64,000 bases of DNA, taken from the NCBI RefSeq assembly GCF_008040105.1, contig NZ_VRMG01000009.1:1-64000 (forward strand). Reading direction: 5' to 3'. Origin of the DNA: Lacisediminihabitans profunda. Lineage in GTDB: Bacteria > Actinomycetota > Actinomycetes > Actinomycetales > Microbacteriaceae. This document shows, one piece after another, positions 24,833 through 33,336 of this stretch (position 1 is the stretch's first letter; each line of letters starts with the position of its first letter). The position numbers were made by a program, and so were the translations under genes. Under the pieces are notes generated by a model. It did no database searches. It worked only from the letters and a program-made list of their open reading frames with translations, and was not told the DNA's origin.

Positions 24833-25997
24833 GGCCCAGCCACTCCCGCACGGCCGCATCCTGCTCCCCCAGGAGGGGCGGCGCGGAGTTTCGGAGCGGG
24901 ATCGGCGGGCTCCAGCTGATCGGATGCCGCACCTGGCTGGCGACGGCGGCGCCGGCCGCATCGACGACCTCCATGGTCGGCTCGAGGCCGAGGCTCGACG
25001 CGAGCGCGATGCCGTCGGCGATGGTGCCGACTCGACCGGCCGGCACGCTCACCGCCGTGAGCCGCCCCTGCCACTCGGCGGCCGCGGCCCCCCGGAGCTG
25101 CCGCTCGAGGAGCGGCACCAGGGTCGCGCGATTGGCCACCCGCCGGGAGTTGCTGGTGAACCGTGGGTCGTCGGCGAGTTCGGGAACTCCGAGCACCGCC
25201 ACCAGGCGCCCGAACTGGCCGTCGTTGCCGCAGGCGATGGCGATCGGTCCGTCCGCACACTCGAGAGTCTCGTAGGGCGCGATCGAGGGATGCGCGTTGC
25301 CCAGGCGCCCGGGGATCACCCCCGCGCCGAGGACGGCCTGGGCCTGGTTGGCAAGCGCGCCCTGCAGGCTCGACAGGAGATTCAACTCGAGCCGGGCGCC
25401 GGAACCGGAGGACTGCCGGCGCAGCAGCGCGGCCAGGATTCCGGCCACGGCATCCTTGGCAGTGAGCACGTCGACGAGGGCGACGCCGGCCTTGAGCGCC
25501 GGCCCGTCCGCCTCGCCGGTGATGCTCATCAGGCCGCCGAGCGCCTGCACCACGAAGTCGTAGCCGAGCAGGTCGCGTCCGGCCGCGGTGCCGAATCCGG
25601 AGATCGACGCGTAGACGACGCCCGGGTTGGTGACCCTCGCCTCGTCGTAGCCCAGGCCGAGTTTCTCCATGCCCCCCGGTCGAAAGTTCTCCACGACCAC
25701 GTCGGCGCGCGAGATCAGCTCCCGGGCCAGGCCGCGGTCGCCGGGGTCGGCGAGGTCGAGGCACACCGACTCCTTGTTGCGGTTGACGCTCTCGAAATAG
25801 GTGGACCCGGTGGCCGAGAACGGCGGTCCCCAGGAGCGCGTGTCGTCGCCGTCTCCCGGCCGCTCCACCTTGATCACCCGCGCACCCAGGTCGGCGAGCG
25901 TCATCGTGGCAAGCGGGCCGGCGAGGATGCGGGAGAAGTCAGCGACCAGGATGTCGGCGAGAGGGGCCGCAGCGGTGTTCATTCGGCCATGATCCAT
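24828..25997 (-). CDS. CaiB/BaiF (class III) CoA-transferase
   Basis: A 389-residue CoA-transferase. VADFSRILAGPLATMTLADLGARVIKVERPGDGD opens the chain, the standard family III start, followed by NRNKESVCLDLADPGDRGLARELISRADVVVENFRPGGMEKLGLGY. The catalytic Asp is expected in GYDFVVQALGGLMS. The family moves CoA between carboxylic acids, and succinyl-CoA:glutarate CoA-transferase belongs here. With GCDH and a semialdehyde dehydrogenase nearby, glutarate activation is the most economical role (inference). It follows the thioesterase gene on the same strand. Confidence 0.87.
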   Translation of the reverse strand: MDHGRMNTAAAPLADILVADFSRILAGPLATMTLADLGARVIKVERPGDGDDTRSWGPPFSATGSTYFESVNRNKESVCLDLADPGDRGLARELISRADVVVENFRPGGMEKLGLGYDEARVTNPGVVYASISGFGTAAGRDLLGYDFVVQALGGLMSITGEADGPALKAGVALVDVLTAKDAVAGILAALLRRQSSGSGARLELNLLSSLQGALANQAQAVLGAGVIPGRLGNAHPSIAPYETLECADGPIAIACGNDGQFGRLVAVLGVPELADDPRFTSNSRRVANRATLVPLLERQLRGAAAAEWQGRLTAVSVPAGRVGTIADGIALASSLGLEPTMEVVDAAGAAVASQVRHPISWSPPIPLRNSAPPLLGEQDAAVREWLGR

Positions 25998-26062
25998 GCT
26001 GCCGAGACTAGCGGCAGGCGCGGGGCGGCACAGTCCAGGAGCGGCGAGCGCGACCGGTCGAA

Positions 26063-27010
26063 TTAGGTGCGATACGGTCCGTCGACCGGCAGGGCGGTGA
26101 GTTCCGCGCGCATGGCGATGAGGTCGATCGCGTGGGCGTCGAGGGCCCGGTCCTCCTCGGATTGCGGCACCAGGGCCGGCACCGGAATCGCACGGCCATC
26201 ATCGCCTGTGGAGACGAGGATGCTCATGCACTGCGTGGTCATCTCCATCACCGGATCGACGGGGTCGCCGGATCGCACGTGGATGGCGACGTGCATGCTT
26301 CGCTGTCCGGTGTGGATGAGCCGCGCCTCCACCTCGACGATCTCGCCGATGTGGATCGGCCGGTAGAAGTGGATTCCGCCCGAGTACACGGCCCTCGACG
26401 CACTCTTGCTCCACCCGGTCGCGCAGGTGCGGGCAGCCTCGTCGATCCACCGCATGACAGTTCCGCCGTGAGCGTTGCCGCCGAAATTGACGACGGAGGG
26501 CGCGGCCAGGAAGCGGAACGTCACCCTGGGCGCCGTTCCCTCGCTCGTATAGCTCTGGCGACGCATCTCATCGTGGATCCGTGCGCGGGCCACGATGCGG
26601 CCCTCGGCCCCGGCGGCGATCTCCAGGTCGTCGAGACCGCGTGGCACCCACTCCGGAACGCGCTGCGGACGTCCGGCCGCATCGACGGCCACGAACACGA
26701 GGATGCAGTGCGTTCCCAGGCTGAACTCGCCGTCCCGGGTGTCCGCGGACGAGATGGTGACCTGCACGTGGATGCTGGTGCGCCCGGTGTGGATCACCCG
26801 GGCCGTGGCCTCCACAAGTTCGCCCGGGTGGATCGGACGACCGAAGTTGACGTTGCCGACGTACGCGGTGACGCAGGACGCCCCCGCCCAGCCGACCGCG
26901 CAGGCGTAGCCCGCCTTGTCGATCCACTCGAGCACGCTGCCGGCCTGCACGATCGATCCATCGGCGTCGCCGGGGGACGCGAGGAATCGGAGGGTGATGC
27001 GATCCTTCAT
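26063..27010 (-). CDS. Double-hotdog acyl-CoA thioesterase
   Basis: A 315-residue protein made of two similar hotdog domains. Domain one has VLEWIDKAGYACAVGWAGASCVTAYVGNVNFGRPIHPGELVEATARVIHTGRTS. Domain two repeats it as VMRWIDEAARTCATGW and YRPIHIGEIVEVEARLIHTGQRS with NAHGGTVMRWIDEA. The duplication is typical of the YciA/BFIT-like acyl-CoA thioesterases, which release CoA from acyl-CoA. It may recycle CoA in the neighbouring pathway. The end of a thiolase gene lies 9 bp upstream, pointing to an earlier thiolase-thioesterase arrangement. Confidence 0.87.
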   Translation of the reverse strand: MKDRITLRFLASPGDADGSIVQAGSVLEWIDKAGYACAVGWAGASCVTAYVGNVNFGRPIHPGELVEATARVIHTGRTSIHVQVTISSADTRDGEFSLGTHCILVFVAVDAAGRPQRVPEWVPRGLDDLEIAAGAEGRIVARARIHDEMRRQSYTSEGTAPRVTFRFLAAPSVVNFGGNAHGGTVMRWIDEAARTCATGWSKSASRAVYSGGIHFYRPIHIGEIVEVEARLIHTGQRSMHVAIHVRSGDPVDPVMEMTTQCMSILVSTGDDGRAIPVPALVPQSEEDRALDAHAIDLIAMRAELTALPVDGPYRT

Positions 27011-27019
27011 GTCCGCCCT

Positions 27020-27097
27020 TCAGGCCCGTTCGAAGACGGCGGCGAGGCGCTGCCCGCCGCCGATGCACATGGCCTCCCCAGCGTAGCGTCCATCCAT
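27020..27097 (-). pseudogene. Last codons of a thiolase (acetyl-CoA acetyltransferase)
   Basis: Read on the minus strand, the 26 codons before TGA at 27022-27020 give GRYAGEAMCIGGGQRLAAVFERA. This is the C-terminus of thiolases, including the CxGGGQG motif whose Cys acts as base; one Gly is Arg here. The rest of the gene is missing, because the pyridoxamine-oxidase gene ends at 27109. It is a deletion scar, ending 9 bp before the thioesterase start. Confidence 0.75.
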
Positions 27098-27108
27098 CAC
27101 CCCGGCCC

Positions 27109-27558
27109 TCAGCCGCCGTACAGCGCCTTCGCCATCTCCTTCACCGAACGGCGAGGGCCGATGAACCGGCGCCCGGTGACCACGCCGGGCAGGATCCGCA
27201 CGTAGTTCCACTTCTCGGTGGGGCTCAGCGTGTGCAGGCCGAGAACGCCGGACGCCTCGATCTCCGAATCCAGCGCCATCCGTTCGGCCCGTCCCTTCAC
27301 CACCACGCTCCAGCGGGCGCGGCGGTGGGTGCCCTCCACCTGGAAGGCGACGCTGGGATGCCTCGTGAGGTCCATGAGCTTCGAACCGGGCGCGCTTCGA
27401 AAGAAGATCACGCGATCCTTCGCCAGGTAGTTGACCGGGAAGATGTCCACCCCGTCGTCGGTGGACACGGCGAGGCGGCCGATGGAGGCATCGCCCAGGA
27501 GGTCCCAGCAGACCTCCTCCGCGAGCTCTTCGACCATCGGACGGGACGAATCGGACAC
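27109..27558 (-). CDS. Pyridoxamine 5'-phosphate oxidase-family (split-barrel flavin) protein
   Basis: A 149-residue flavin- or F420-binding split-barrel protein. LLGDASIGRLAVSTDDGVDIFPVNYLAKDRVIFFRSAPGSKL is the classic beta-strand order of the family, then HPSVAFQVEG and WSVVVKGRAERM. Members are oxidases, reductases or flavin-binding stress proteins; the substrate is unknown. A GTG start at 27558 with AGGAG four bases before it is preferred over the long open frame upstream. It is the gene directly upstream of the thiolase scar. Confidence 0.8.
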   Translation of the reverse strand: MSDSSRPMVEELAEEVCWDLLGDASIGRLAVSTDDGVDIFPVNYLAKDRVIFFRSAPGSKLMDLTRHPSVAFQVEGTHRRARWSVVVKGRAERMALDSEIEASGVLGLHTLSPTEKWNYVRILPGVVTGRRFIGPRRSVKEMAKALYGG

Positions 27559-27647
27559 GGCACTCCTCGGGATCGGCTGGGTTCCATAGTCTCCCGTTTC
27601 CGCCCCTCGTGTCGACCGCCGCCCGCACATTCGCGCGAGCCGGTCGG

Positions 27648-29873
27648 TCAGCCCCCGAACACCGCGGCCAGGGAAGGCCAGGCCGACGCGCGAACATAGA
27701 TCGGAATCTCGTCGATGGGTGCCGGCCGTTTCACCACGCGGCCGCCCTCCGCGGCGTCGCCCGTCCAGGCGTCCACCCACTCGCCGGCCGGAAGGTAGGT
27801 CGACCACTCGGTGGCGCCCGCCTCGGTGACCGGGGCCACCAGGAGGTCATCGCCGAGCATCCACTGCAGCGGATGCCGCCAGACGTTCTTGTCGTCCGGT
27901 GCGTCGAAGTAGAGCGGTCGCATGAGCGGAGCGGACGTCTCGATGGTCGCGTGTGCCTGGTCCGCGAGGTAAGGGACCAGCCGCTCCCGCAGCTTCGCGA
28001 ATCGCCGGAAGGTGGGCAGCACCCGGGGGTCGTCGTTGCGTTCCGCGATGTTCCACGGCGTGCGGTCGCCGCTCGGCAGCCGGTGGTGGTTGAACTCGGC
28101 GTGGTACTGCATGATCGGCACGAAGGCGGCCGCGGCCGCCGAGCGCAGGTACAGCTCGCCATCCGGCACCTCGCCGGAGAATCCGCCGAGGTCCCAGCCC
28201 CAGTAGACGATGCCGCTGGATGCCGCGGAGAGCCCGGCGAACAGGGACCACCGGAACGCCTCCCAGGTGGAGTTCTCGTCCCCGGCCCAATAGGTGCCGT
28301 GGGCCTGGCTGCCGGTGAACCCGGCACGGCTGAACGTCACTGGCGCCTTGCCCGCCGACTCGAGCAGATCGCCGAACGCCTTCGCGTAGTGAACGGGGAA
28401 GAGGGCATTCCCCTCGTCGCCGTGCCTGCCGTCGAGGTACCTCAGGTCGCGTCCCCAGGCGTGTTCCCCGCCGTCGGTCTTGAAACCGTCGACGCCCAGT
28501 TCGTCCACGAGATAGCGGCGCTTCTCGGTCCACCACTTCGCCGCTCGATCGTCGGTGAGGTCGGGCATCAGGCCGAGCGGGAACCACCAGCCCCGGTTGC
28601 GGTATGGCCTGAGCGACCCGTCCGGCGCCTCCTCCTGCACGAGCACGCCCTCGCGAATCGCCGCGGCGGCATCCGCCGCCGCCTGACCTTTCGGATGCGG
28701 TCGCATCTTCACGAGCGGAATCTGCCAGAGGTGGAGCCTGATCTCCCGCGCGTGGAGTTCGTCCACCATGCCCTTCGGGTCCGGCCAGGCGCCGTCCGGG
28801 GGGAATTCGAAGTCCGCCAGCCGGTGCGGAGCGCCGTCCTCGGTGACGGAGTAGCGGGAGTCCCGCCACGCGGTGAAGGTGCTCTCGTCGCTCCACGCCT
28901 CGATCACGACCGACCCGACCGGGATGTCGTGCTCGCGATGCAGGTCCATCTGCCGCATGACCTCGCTCTGAGTGTTCCACTCGTTTGCGCTCGCCCAGAG
29001 CCGGAAGATCCAGGACGGAAGCTCGGTCGGTCGGCCGGCCTCAGCCAGAAACTGGTCGAGCACCCTGGTCGGCGTGCCCTCGTAGACGGCGAGATCCAGC
29101 ACCGCGGCGTCCCCGCTTGCGCTGTCGACCTCGGCCTCGACCCAGATGCGGCCGGTCTCCCGCTCGGCAAAGTCGAACCACACCCGGCGCGAGGTGCGCA
29201 CGTGGAAGCCCCAGCCGGCGGCGCCAACGATGTGGGCGAAGGGCATCGGCAGGTAGGTCTTGCGTTCCGCGCCCTGGCTCTTGTACTGCTCGAAGACGAC
29301 GGAGTCGAGGCTCGTGCCGCGTTGGTCGAGCGCGTCGAAGCGCTCGCCCAGGCCGGTGACGTGCTCGGCGTCGGCGAGCGGGAGGGCGAAGCGCACGCGA
29401 CGGGTGCGGGTGCCATCGTCGAGCACGGTCACGCTGCCCGGGATGATCCGCTCCGGCCCGACGGTGCGAACCGCGCCCGGCGCCGGTCGCCAGGCGGCGA
29501 CCCGGAAGTCGAACCACCGGGTGGACTGGCGGCGCGCGCCGGAGGCGACGAAGCGGTAGCGGTAGTGCTCGCCGGGCCGAAGCCCGTCGAGCCTGAGCTG
29601 CCAGCCGCCGGAGTCACGGGCGAGTCTCGCCTGCGCGGACGCCAGATGGCCTCCGTCGGTCGACTGTCCCCTCGACGTGCGGACGGTGGCCACGAGATCG
29701 AGACTGCGGGACTCGCCGCCATCCCGAACGATCTCGGCGGTGACCGCCGTGACCTCCGAGGACGTGCGCACCCCCAGAACGACGGGCTCACCCGCGACGG
29801 GATCGATGGGCCAGCGCTGTTCCGTGTCGACGGAATACGGATGCCCGGAGCCGAACGGCCGATGACGGATCAT
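27648..29873 (-). CDS. Glycoside hydrolase family 31 (alpha-glucosidase/alpha-xylosidase type)
   Basis: A 741-residue GH31 enzyme. An N-terminal beta-domain precedes the TIM barrel. LGVDGFKTDGGEHAWG contains the catalytic nucleophile Asp, and TYWAGDENSTWEAFRWSLFAGL contains the acid/base Asp of the family. LLVAPVTEAGATEWSTYLPAGEWVDAWTG is the C-terminal signature. The KTD.GE form of the nucleophile motif occurs in alpha-xylosidase-like and related GH31 enzymes and less in classical WxDMNE glucosidases, so an alpha-xylosidic or unusual alpha-glucosidic substrate is likely. It has no signal peptide and is therefore cytosolic. It starts 4 bp inside the GH15 gene and is last in its operon. Confidence 0.88.
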   Translation of the reverse strand: MIRHRPFGSGHPYSVDTEQRWPIDPVAGEPVVLGVRTSSEVTAVTAEIVRDGGESRSLDLVATVRTSRGQSTDGGHLASAQARLARDSGGWQLRLDGLRPGEHYRYRFVASGARRQSTRWFDFRVAAWRPAPGAVRTVGPERIIPGSVTVLDDGTRTRRVRFALPLADAEHVTGLGERFDALDQRGTSLDSVVFEQYKSQGAERKTYLPMPFAHIVGAAGWGFHVRTSRRVWFDFAERETGRIWVEAEVDSASGDAAVLDLAVYEGTPTRVLDQFLAEAGRPTELPSWIFRLWASANEWNTQSEVMRQMDLHREHDIPVGSVVIEAWSDESTFTAWRDSRYSVTEDGAPHRLADFEFPPDGAWPDPKGMVDELHAREIRLHLWQIPLVKMRPHPKGQAAADAAAAIREGVLVQEEAPDGSLRPYRNRGWWFPLGLMPDLTDDRAAKWWTEKRRYLVDELGVDGFKTDGGEHAWGRDLRYLDGRHGDEGNALFPVHYAKAFGDLLESAGKAPVTFSRAGFTGSQAHGTYWAGDENSTWEAFRWSLFAGLSAASSGIVYWGWDLGGFSGEVPDGELYLRSAAAAAFVPIMQYHAEFNHHRLPSGDRTPWNIAERNDDPRVLPTFRRFAKLRERLVPYLADQAHATIETSAPLMRPLYFDAPDDKNVWRHPLQWMLGDDLLVAPVTEAGATEWSTYLPAGEWVDAWTGDAAEGGRVVKRPAPIDEIPIYVRASAWPSLAAVFGG

Positions 29874-31024
29874 GCCGGCAACACCTCCACTACCCCGACC
29901 TCGACGGCGAGGCGCACGAACATGGCATGGCTCCAGAGCAGCGGTCTCGCCACCGGCCCCCAACGGTCATCCCACTCCTGGTAACGGGAGGGATCGAGCA
30001 GGTGATCCCCGACCTGCTCGGGCAGGGCCCCATCCCGGTCGGCGGTTCCCGCGGCCCAGACCAGCAGTTCGACGGCGCGGCCGCGGTCACCCGCCGCGGC
30101 GTAGCCGAGCCCGAGGAGGCAGCTGAGCAGGGGCCACTGCCCCCCGCCGAAGAAGGTGTCGTCCAGGTAGCGGTGCACGCCGCCGCCGACGTTCAGCGAG
30201 TCGTCGATCGCCATCAGGGTGCGCGAGCCGATCTCCCCGGATGCCGGGAACAGCCCGAGCGGAGCGACCGCCGCGAGCGCGCTCGCATCCACCTCGGTCG
30301 AACCGAGCCACTTGGCGAGGTAGCCGTGCACAAGCCCACGCTCGACGATCGTGCTCCTGATCGACTCGCTCGCGTCGAGCGCCTGCTCCAGGCGGCGGCC
30401 ATCGATGGCGCCCGCCTCGGCCACCGCGACGAGGCCGGCGGCGACGCAGGCGAGGGTCGACACGTGAACCTCGGAGGCGTTCTCCTCCCACCAGTCGAAA
30501 CACGGCCTCTGCCACGACGAGGTGAGGTAGTCCACGCTCAACTCGATGGCCCTGGCCCACCGGCCGAGGCCCGTTCCGTGTCGACGCGAGTGCTCGGCGA
30601 CGGCCCAGAGCCAGGTGCCGAATCCGTCGAGCTGGAAGTCCCACCAGTCGTCCTCGCCCTCCTCGCCGGCGAAGGTGAACCGGGTGGGGAGCATCTGAGC
30701 ATCCGGCACGGGGTCTCCGGCCAGCGCTCTCGAGACGATCTCCACGATCGCGGGCTCGCGGGCCACCAGAATCCGGGCGCACCAGTCGAAGAAACGCTCC
30801 GCCGACTCGCTCGCGCCGGCAGACGACATCGCGTCCGCGATGAATGCCCCGTCCCGAAACCAGCAGTAGCCGCGGTAGGCGGAGAAGGTGGGACTCGCCG
30901 GGTAGGCCCCGCTCGGGTCTTGCAGGCCCAGGATCAGGTCGACGCTCGACTCGGCGAGCCGGGCGAGAGGGTCGCGGCTCTCCGCGTCGCTCCCGGACTG
31001 GATGCCGTGGTGCGCCTCGATCAT
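29870..31024 (-). CDS. Glycoside hydrolase family 15-like (glucoamylase/isomaltose glucohydrolase type)
   Basis: A 384-residue alpha/alpha-toroid protein. YRGYCWFRDGAFIADAMSSAG matches the GH15 substrate-subsite motif with the Arg-Asp pair, and FDFQLDGFGTWL-like FQLDGFGTWLWAV fits the next barrel helix. FDWWEENASEVHVST corresponds to the glucoamylase motif that carries the general-acid Glu. In the region usual for the general base, LLWSHAMFVRL, a Met stands where many relatives have Glu; alignment is needed. It lacks a signal peptide and acts inside the cell on imported alpha-oligosaccharides. It overlaps GH31 by 4 bp. Confidence 0.75.
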   Translation of the reverse strand: MIEAHHGIQSGSDAESRDPLARLAESSVDLILGLQDPSGAYPASPTFSAYRGYCWFRDGAFIADAMSSAGASESAERFFDWCARILVAREPAIVEIVSRALAGDPVPDAQMLPTRFTFAGEEGEDDWWDFQLDGFGTWLWAVAEHSRRHGTGLGRWARAIELSVDYLTSSWQRPCFDWWEENASEVHVSTLACVAAGLVAVAEAGAIDGRRLEQALDASESIRSTIVERGLVHGYLAKWLGSTEVDASALAAVAPLGLFPASGEIGSRTLMAIDDSLNVGGGVHRYLDDTFFGGGQWPLLSCLLGLGYAAAGDRGRAVELLVWAAGTADRDGALPEQVGDHLLDPSRYQEWDDRWGPVARPLLWSHAMFVRLAVEVGVVEVLPA

Positions 31025-31077
31025 GCTGGTGTCTCCCTGGTTGTTGGTGCGCGGTTATCCGCGCGACGGCAGTTGAA

Positions 31078-31106
31078 GGTCCCGGGGCCGAGAGGGCCCC
31101 GGGACC
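31078..31106 (-). terminator. Intra-operon hairpin after the second binding-protein gene
   Basis: GGTCCCGGGGCC (31078-31089) and its perfect complement (31095-31106) form a 12-bp stem with a 5-nt loop, 34 bp after the binding-protein stop and before the GH15 start. Partial termination here would lower hydrolase expression relative to the importer. Confidence 0.7.
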
Positions 31107-31139
31107 GTGCGGCTGTGCCCAGCCGACGAGGTCGGCGAC

Positions 31140-32387
31140 TCAGCCGGCGAGAAGGGTGTTGATCTTCTTCTCGGCGTTGGTGAGTGCCTGTTCCACGCTC
31201 TCGCGGCCGGCCTGGGCCTCCACGAGCTCGCCGGTGATCGCATCCTGCATCGCCGACTGGTTGTCACCGATCGAGGGGGCAGGAGCGATCTTCTTGGCGG
31301 CGTCGAAGACCGCCTGACGGTTGGCCGGCTTGCCCTTGGTCAGGTACGAGTTCAGCTTCGCGGTGTCCGAGATGGTGGGAAGCTCCCAGCCGGCGTCCAG
31401 CCGCACGCTGACCTCCTCATCCGAGGACGACATGAACTCGGCCCACTTCTGGGCCTCGGCCGGGTGCTTGCTGGTCGCCGAGACACCGATCCCGTTCGAG
31501 AAGACGGCGCTGGCCGTGGTGGTGTTGCCCGGTTCGACGGCGATGTCCCAGTTGGCCGGGGTGTCTGCGAAGGAGCCGAACACCCAGATCCCGGTGTGCA
31601 GCATCGCGAGCTTGCCTGCCTTGAACAGGTTGGTGTCGAAGTCCGCCGTGCCCTGGCCGTCGGCGACCGTCGGCATGGTCGTGCCGCTCTTGCCGACGAG
31701 CCACTTGGCCGCCTCGATGCCGGCCGGGGTGTTGAATGCGGCCTTCTTGCCGTTCTTGCTCAGGAAGCTCGCTCCGTTCTGCACGAGTGCCTTGTAGTAC
31801 TCGTTGTAGGTGACCGGCTGGTGGTCACCCCAGACTCCCGCTGCCTTGTTGGTGAGCTTCTGCGCGGCGGCAGTCTCGTCCTTCCAGGTCCAGCTGCTCG
31901 TCGGGTACTTCAGACCCGCCTTGTCGAAGAGGTCCTTGTTGTAATAGAGCACCACATCCGAGAACGAGGTGGGCAGCGCGTACTGCTTGCCGTCGGTGGC
32001 GTAGCTGTCGAGCAGGGCCTTGTTGTACTTCGCCGAGGGGACGGCCTTCAGCTCTGCCAGGACCCCGTTGGCCTGCAGCGGTCCGTAGCTCGACGGCCCG
32101 TTGATGTCGAAGACGTCGGCCGGGGTGCCGGCCGCGAGATCGGTCTGCAACGCCGTGCCATAGGAGTCATACGGCAGGGTCTTCACCGTCACCGTGATGT
32201 TCGGGTTCTTCTTCTCGAACGCCGCCACGATCTTGTCCAGGTTCTTTTCGTTTCCGGCATTGGAAATGAAGTTGGAATAGGTGATCGTGACGGGGCCGCT
32301 CGCCTTGGGCGCGGCGGATGCGCAGCCGGTCACGGCGAGGGCGAAGACCCCCGCGAGGCCGAGCGCGACCATTAGCTTTCGATTCAT
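31140..32387 (-). CDS. Sugar-binding lipoprotein of an ABC importer
   Basis: A 415-residue family-1 solute-binding protein. MNRKLMVALGLAGVFALAVTGC is a lipoprotein signal with lipobox AVTGC, so the protein is tethered outside the membrane. Domain features include FISNAGNEKNLDKIVAAFEKKNPNITVTVK and NGIGVSATSKHPAEAQKWAEFM. It is downstream of two permease genes and upstream of GH15 and GH31, so the ligand is probably an alpha-linked oligosaccharide. A hairpin follows. Confidence 0.92.
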   Translation of the reverse strand: MNRKLMVALGLAGVFALAVTGCASAAPKASGPVTITYSNFISNAGNEKNLDKIVAAFEKKNPNITVTVKTLPYDSYGTALQTDLAAGTPADVFDINGPSSYGPLQANGVLAELKAVPSAKYNKALLDSYATDGKQYALPTSFSDVVLYYNKDLFDKAGLKYPTSSWTWKDETAAAQKLTNKAAGVWGDHQPVTYNEYYKALVQNGASFLSKNGKKAAFNTPAGIEAAKWLVGKSGTTMPTVADGQGTADFDTNLFKAGKLAMLHTGIWVFGSFADTPANWDIAVEPGNTTTASAVFSNGIGVSATSKHPAEAQKWAEFMSSSDEEVSVRLDAGWELPTISDTAKLNSYLTKGKPANRQAVFDAAKKIAPAPSIGDNQSAMQDAITGELVEAQAGRESVEQALTNAEKKINTLLAG

Positions 32388-32445
32388 GTGCTGCTATCTC
32401 CTTTGATGTGGTGGTGCGGGTGGTGCATGGGGACGGGATCGAGCG

Positions 32446-33336
32446 TCACTTGATCCCGGAACTCGCGACGCCCTGGATGACGTACTTCTGGGCGAACACG
32501 TAGAGCGCGAGCATCGGGAGCACGCTCACGACCGAACCGGCCATGATCACGTCCCACTGCGAGGTGTACTGGCCCTGAAGGCCGGCGAGTGCGATCGGCA
32601 GGGTCTGCAGTTCCGGCGAGCGCAACACGACGAGCGGCCAGAGGAAGCTGTTCCAGCTGCCCATGAAGGCGAAGACGACGAGGGTGGCGATGGCCGGTCG
32701 GATGTTCGGCAGAATGATGCCCGTGAAGATGCGGAAGTGTCCAGCGCCGTCGATGGTCGCGGCCTCGTCCAGCTCACGCGGGACCTGGTTGATGGCTTGC
32801 CGGAGCAGGAAGATGCCGAAGGCTGTCGCGAAGGTCGGCAACAGCGCCCCGAGATAGGTGTCGAGCAGCCCGAACGCCTTCAACTCGACGAAGAGCGGAA
32901 CGATGAGCACCTGGAGCGGGATCATCATGGTCGCCAGGTACACGCCGAAGACCACGTTCTGTCCCCGGAACGGAAGTCGGCTGAACGCGTAGGCGGCGGT
33001 CGAACTCGTGACCAGTTGAACCGCCGTGGTGATGACGGCGAGCAGGAAGCTGTTGAGGATCACCTGCCCGAACGGCCGCTCGACGAAGAGCCTCTGGTAG
33101 GCGCCGAGGGAGGGGTTCTTCGGGATGAGCGCCGGCGTGGTGGTGAGGCTCGCGCCCGGGGTGATCGAGGTGATGATCGTCCAGAGGAAGGGGAAGAACA
33201 TCGCGATGGCGCCCACGATGATGACGAGGTGCAGCACGATCACCCCCGCCAGACGCAGCTTGGCCTCCCGGCTTCGCGGCGCCCGGCCGACCGTTCGGCG
33301 AGCGGGCGTTCGTGCGGTGAGAAGCGCTTCAGCCAT
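32446..33336 (-). CDS. Carbohydrate ABC transporter permease (MalG-type)
   Basis: A 296-residue permease. The EAA loop reads VPRELDEAATIDGAGHFRIFTGIILPNIRPAI, and there are about six hydrophobic segments. The C-terminal VIQGVASSGIKG-like end is typical of MalG-type subunits. It overlaps the previous permease gene by 8 bp. The substrate is inferred from the hydrolases of the operon. No ATPase gene lies in the operon, so a common ATPase must energise the system. Confidence 0.9.
   Translation of the reverse strand: MAEALLTARTPARRTVGRAPRSREAKLRLAGVIVLHLVIIVGAIAMFFPFLWTIITSITPGASLTTTPALIPKNPSLGAYQRLFVERPFGQVILNSFLLAVITTAVQLVTSSTAAYAFSRLPFRGQNVVFGVYLATMMIPLQVLIVPLFVELKAFGLLDTYLGALLPTFATAFGIFLLRQAINQVPRELDEAATIDGAGHFRIFTGIILPNIRPAIATLVVFAFMGSWNSFLWPLVVLRSPELQTLPIALAGLQGQYTSQWDVIMAGSVVSVLPMLALYVFAQKYVIQGVASSGIK

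Noticed and set aside
27609-29984. A 791-codon plus-strand open frame opposite the GH31 gene
   Set aside because: Its translation has no family similarity, no ribosome site and the composition of an antisense frame. The GH31 gene on the other strand has clear catalytic motifs.
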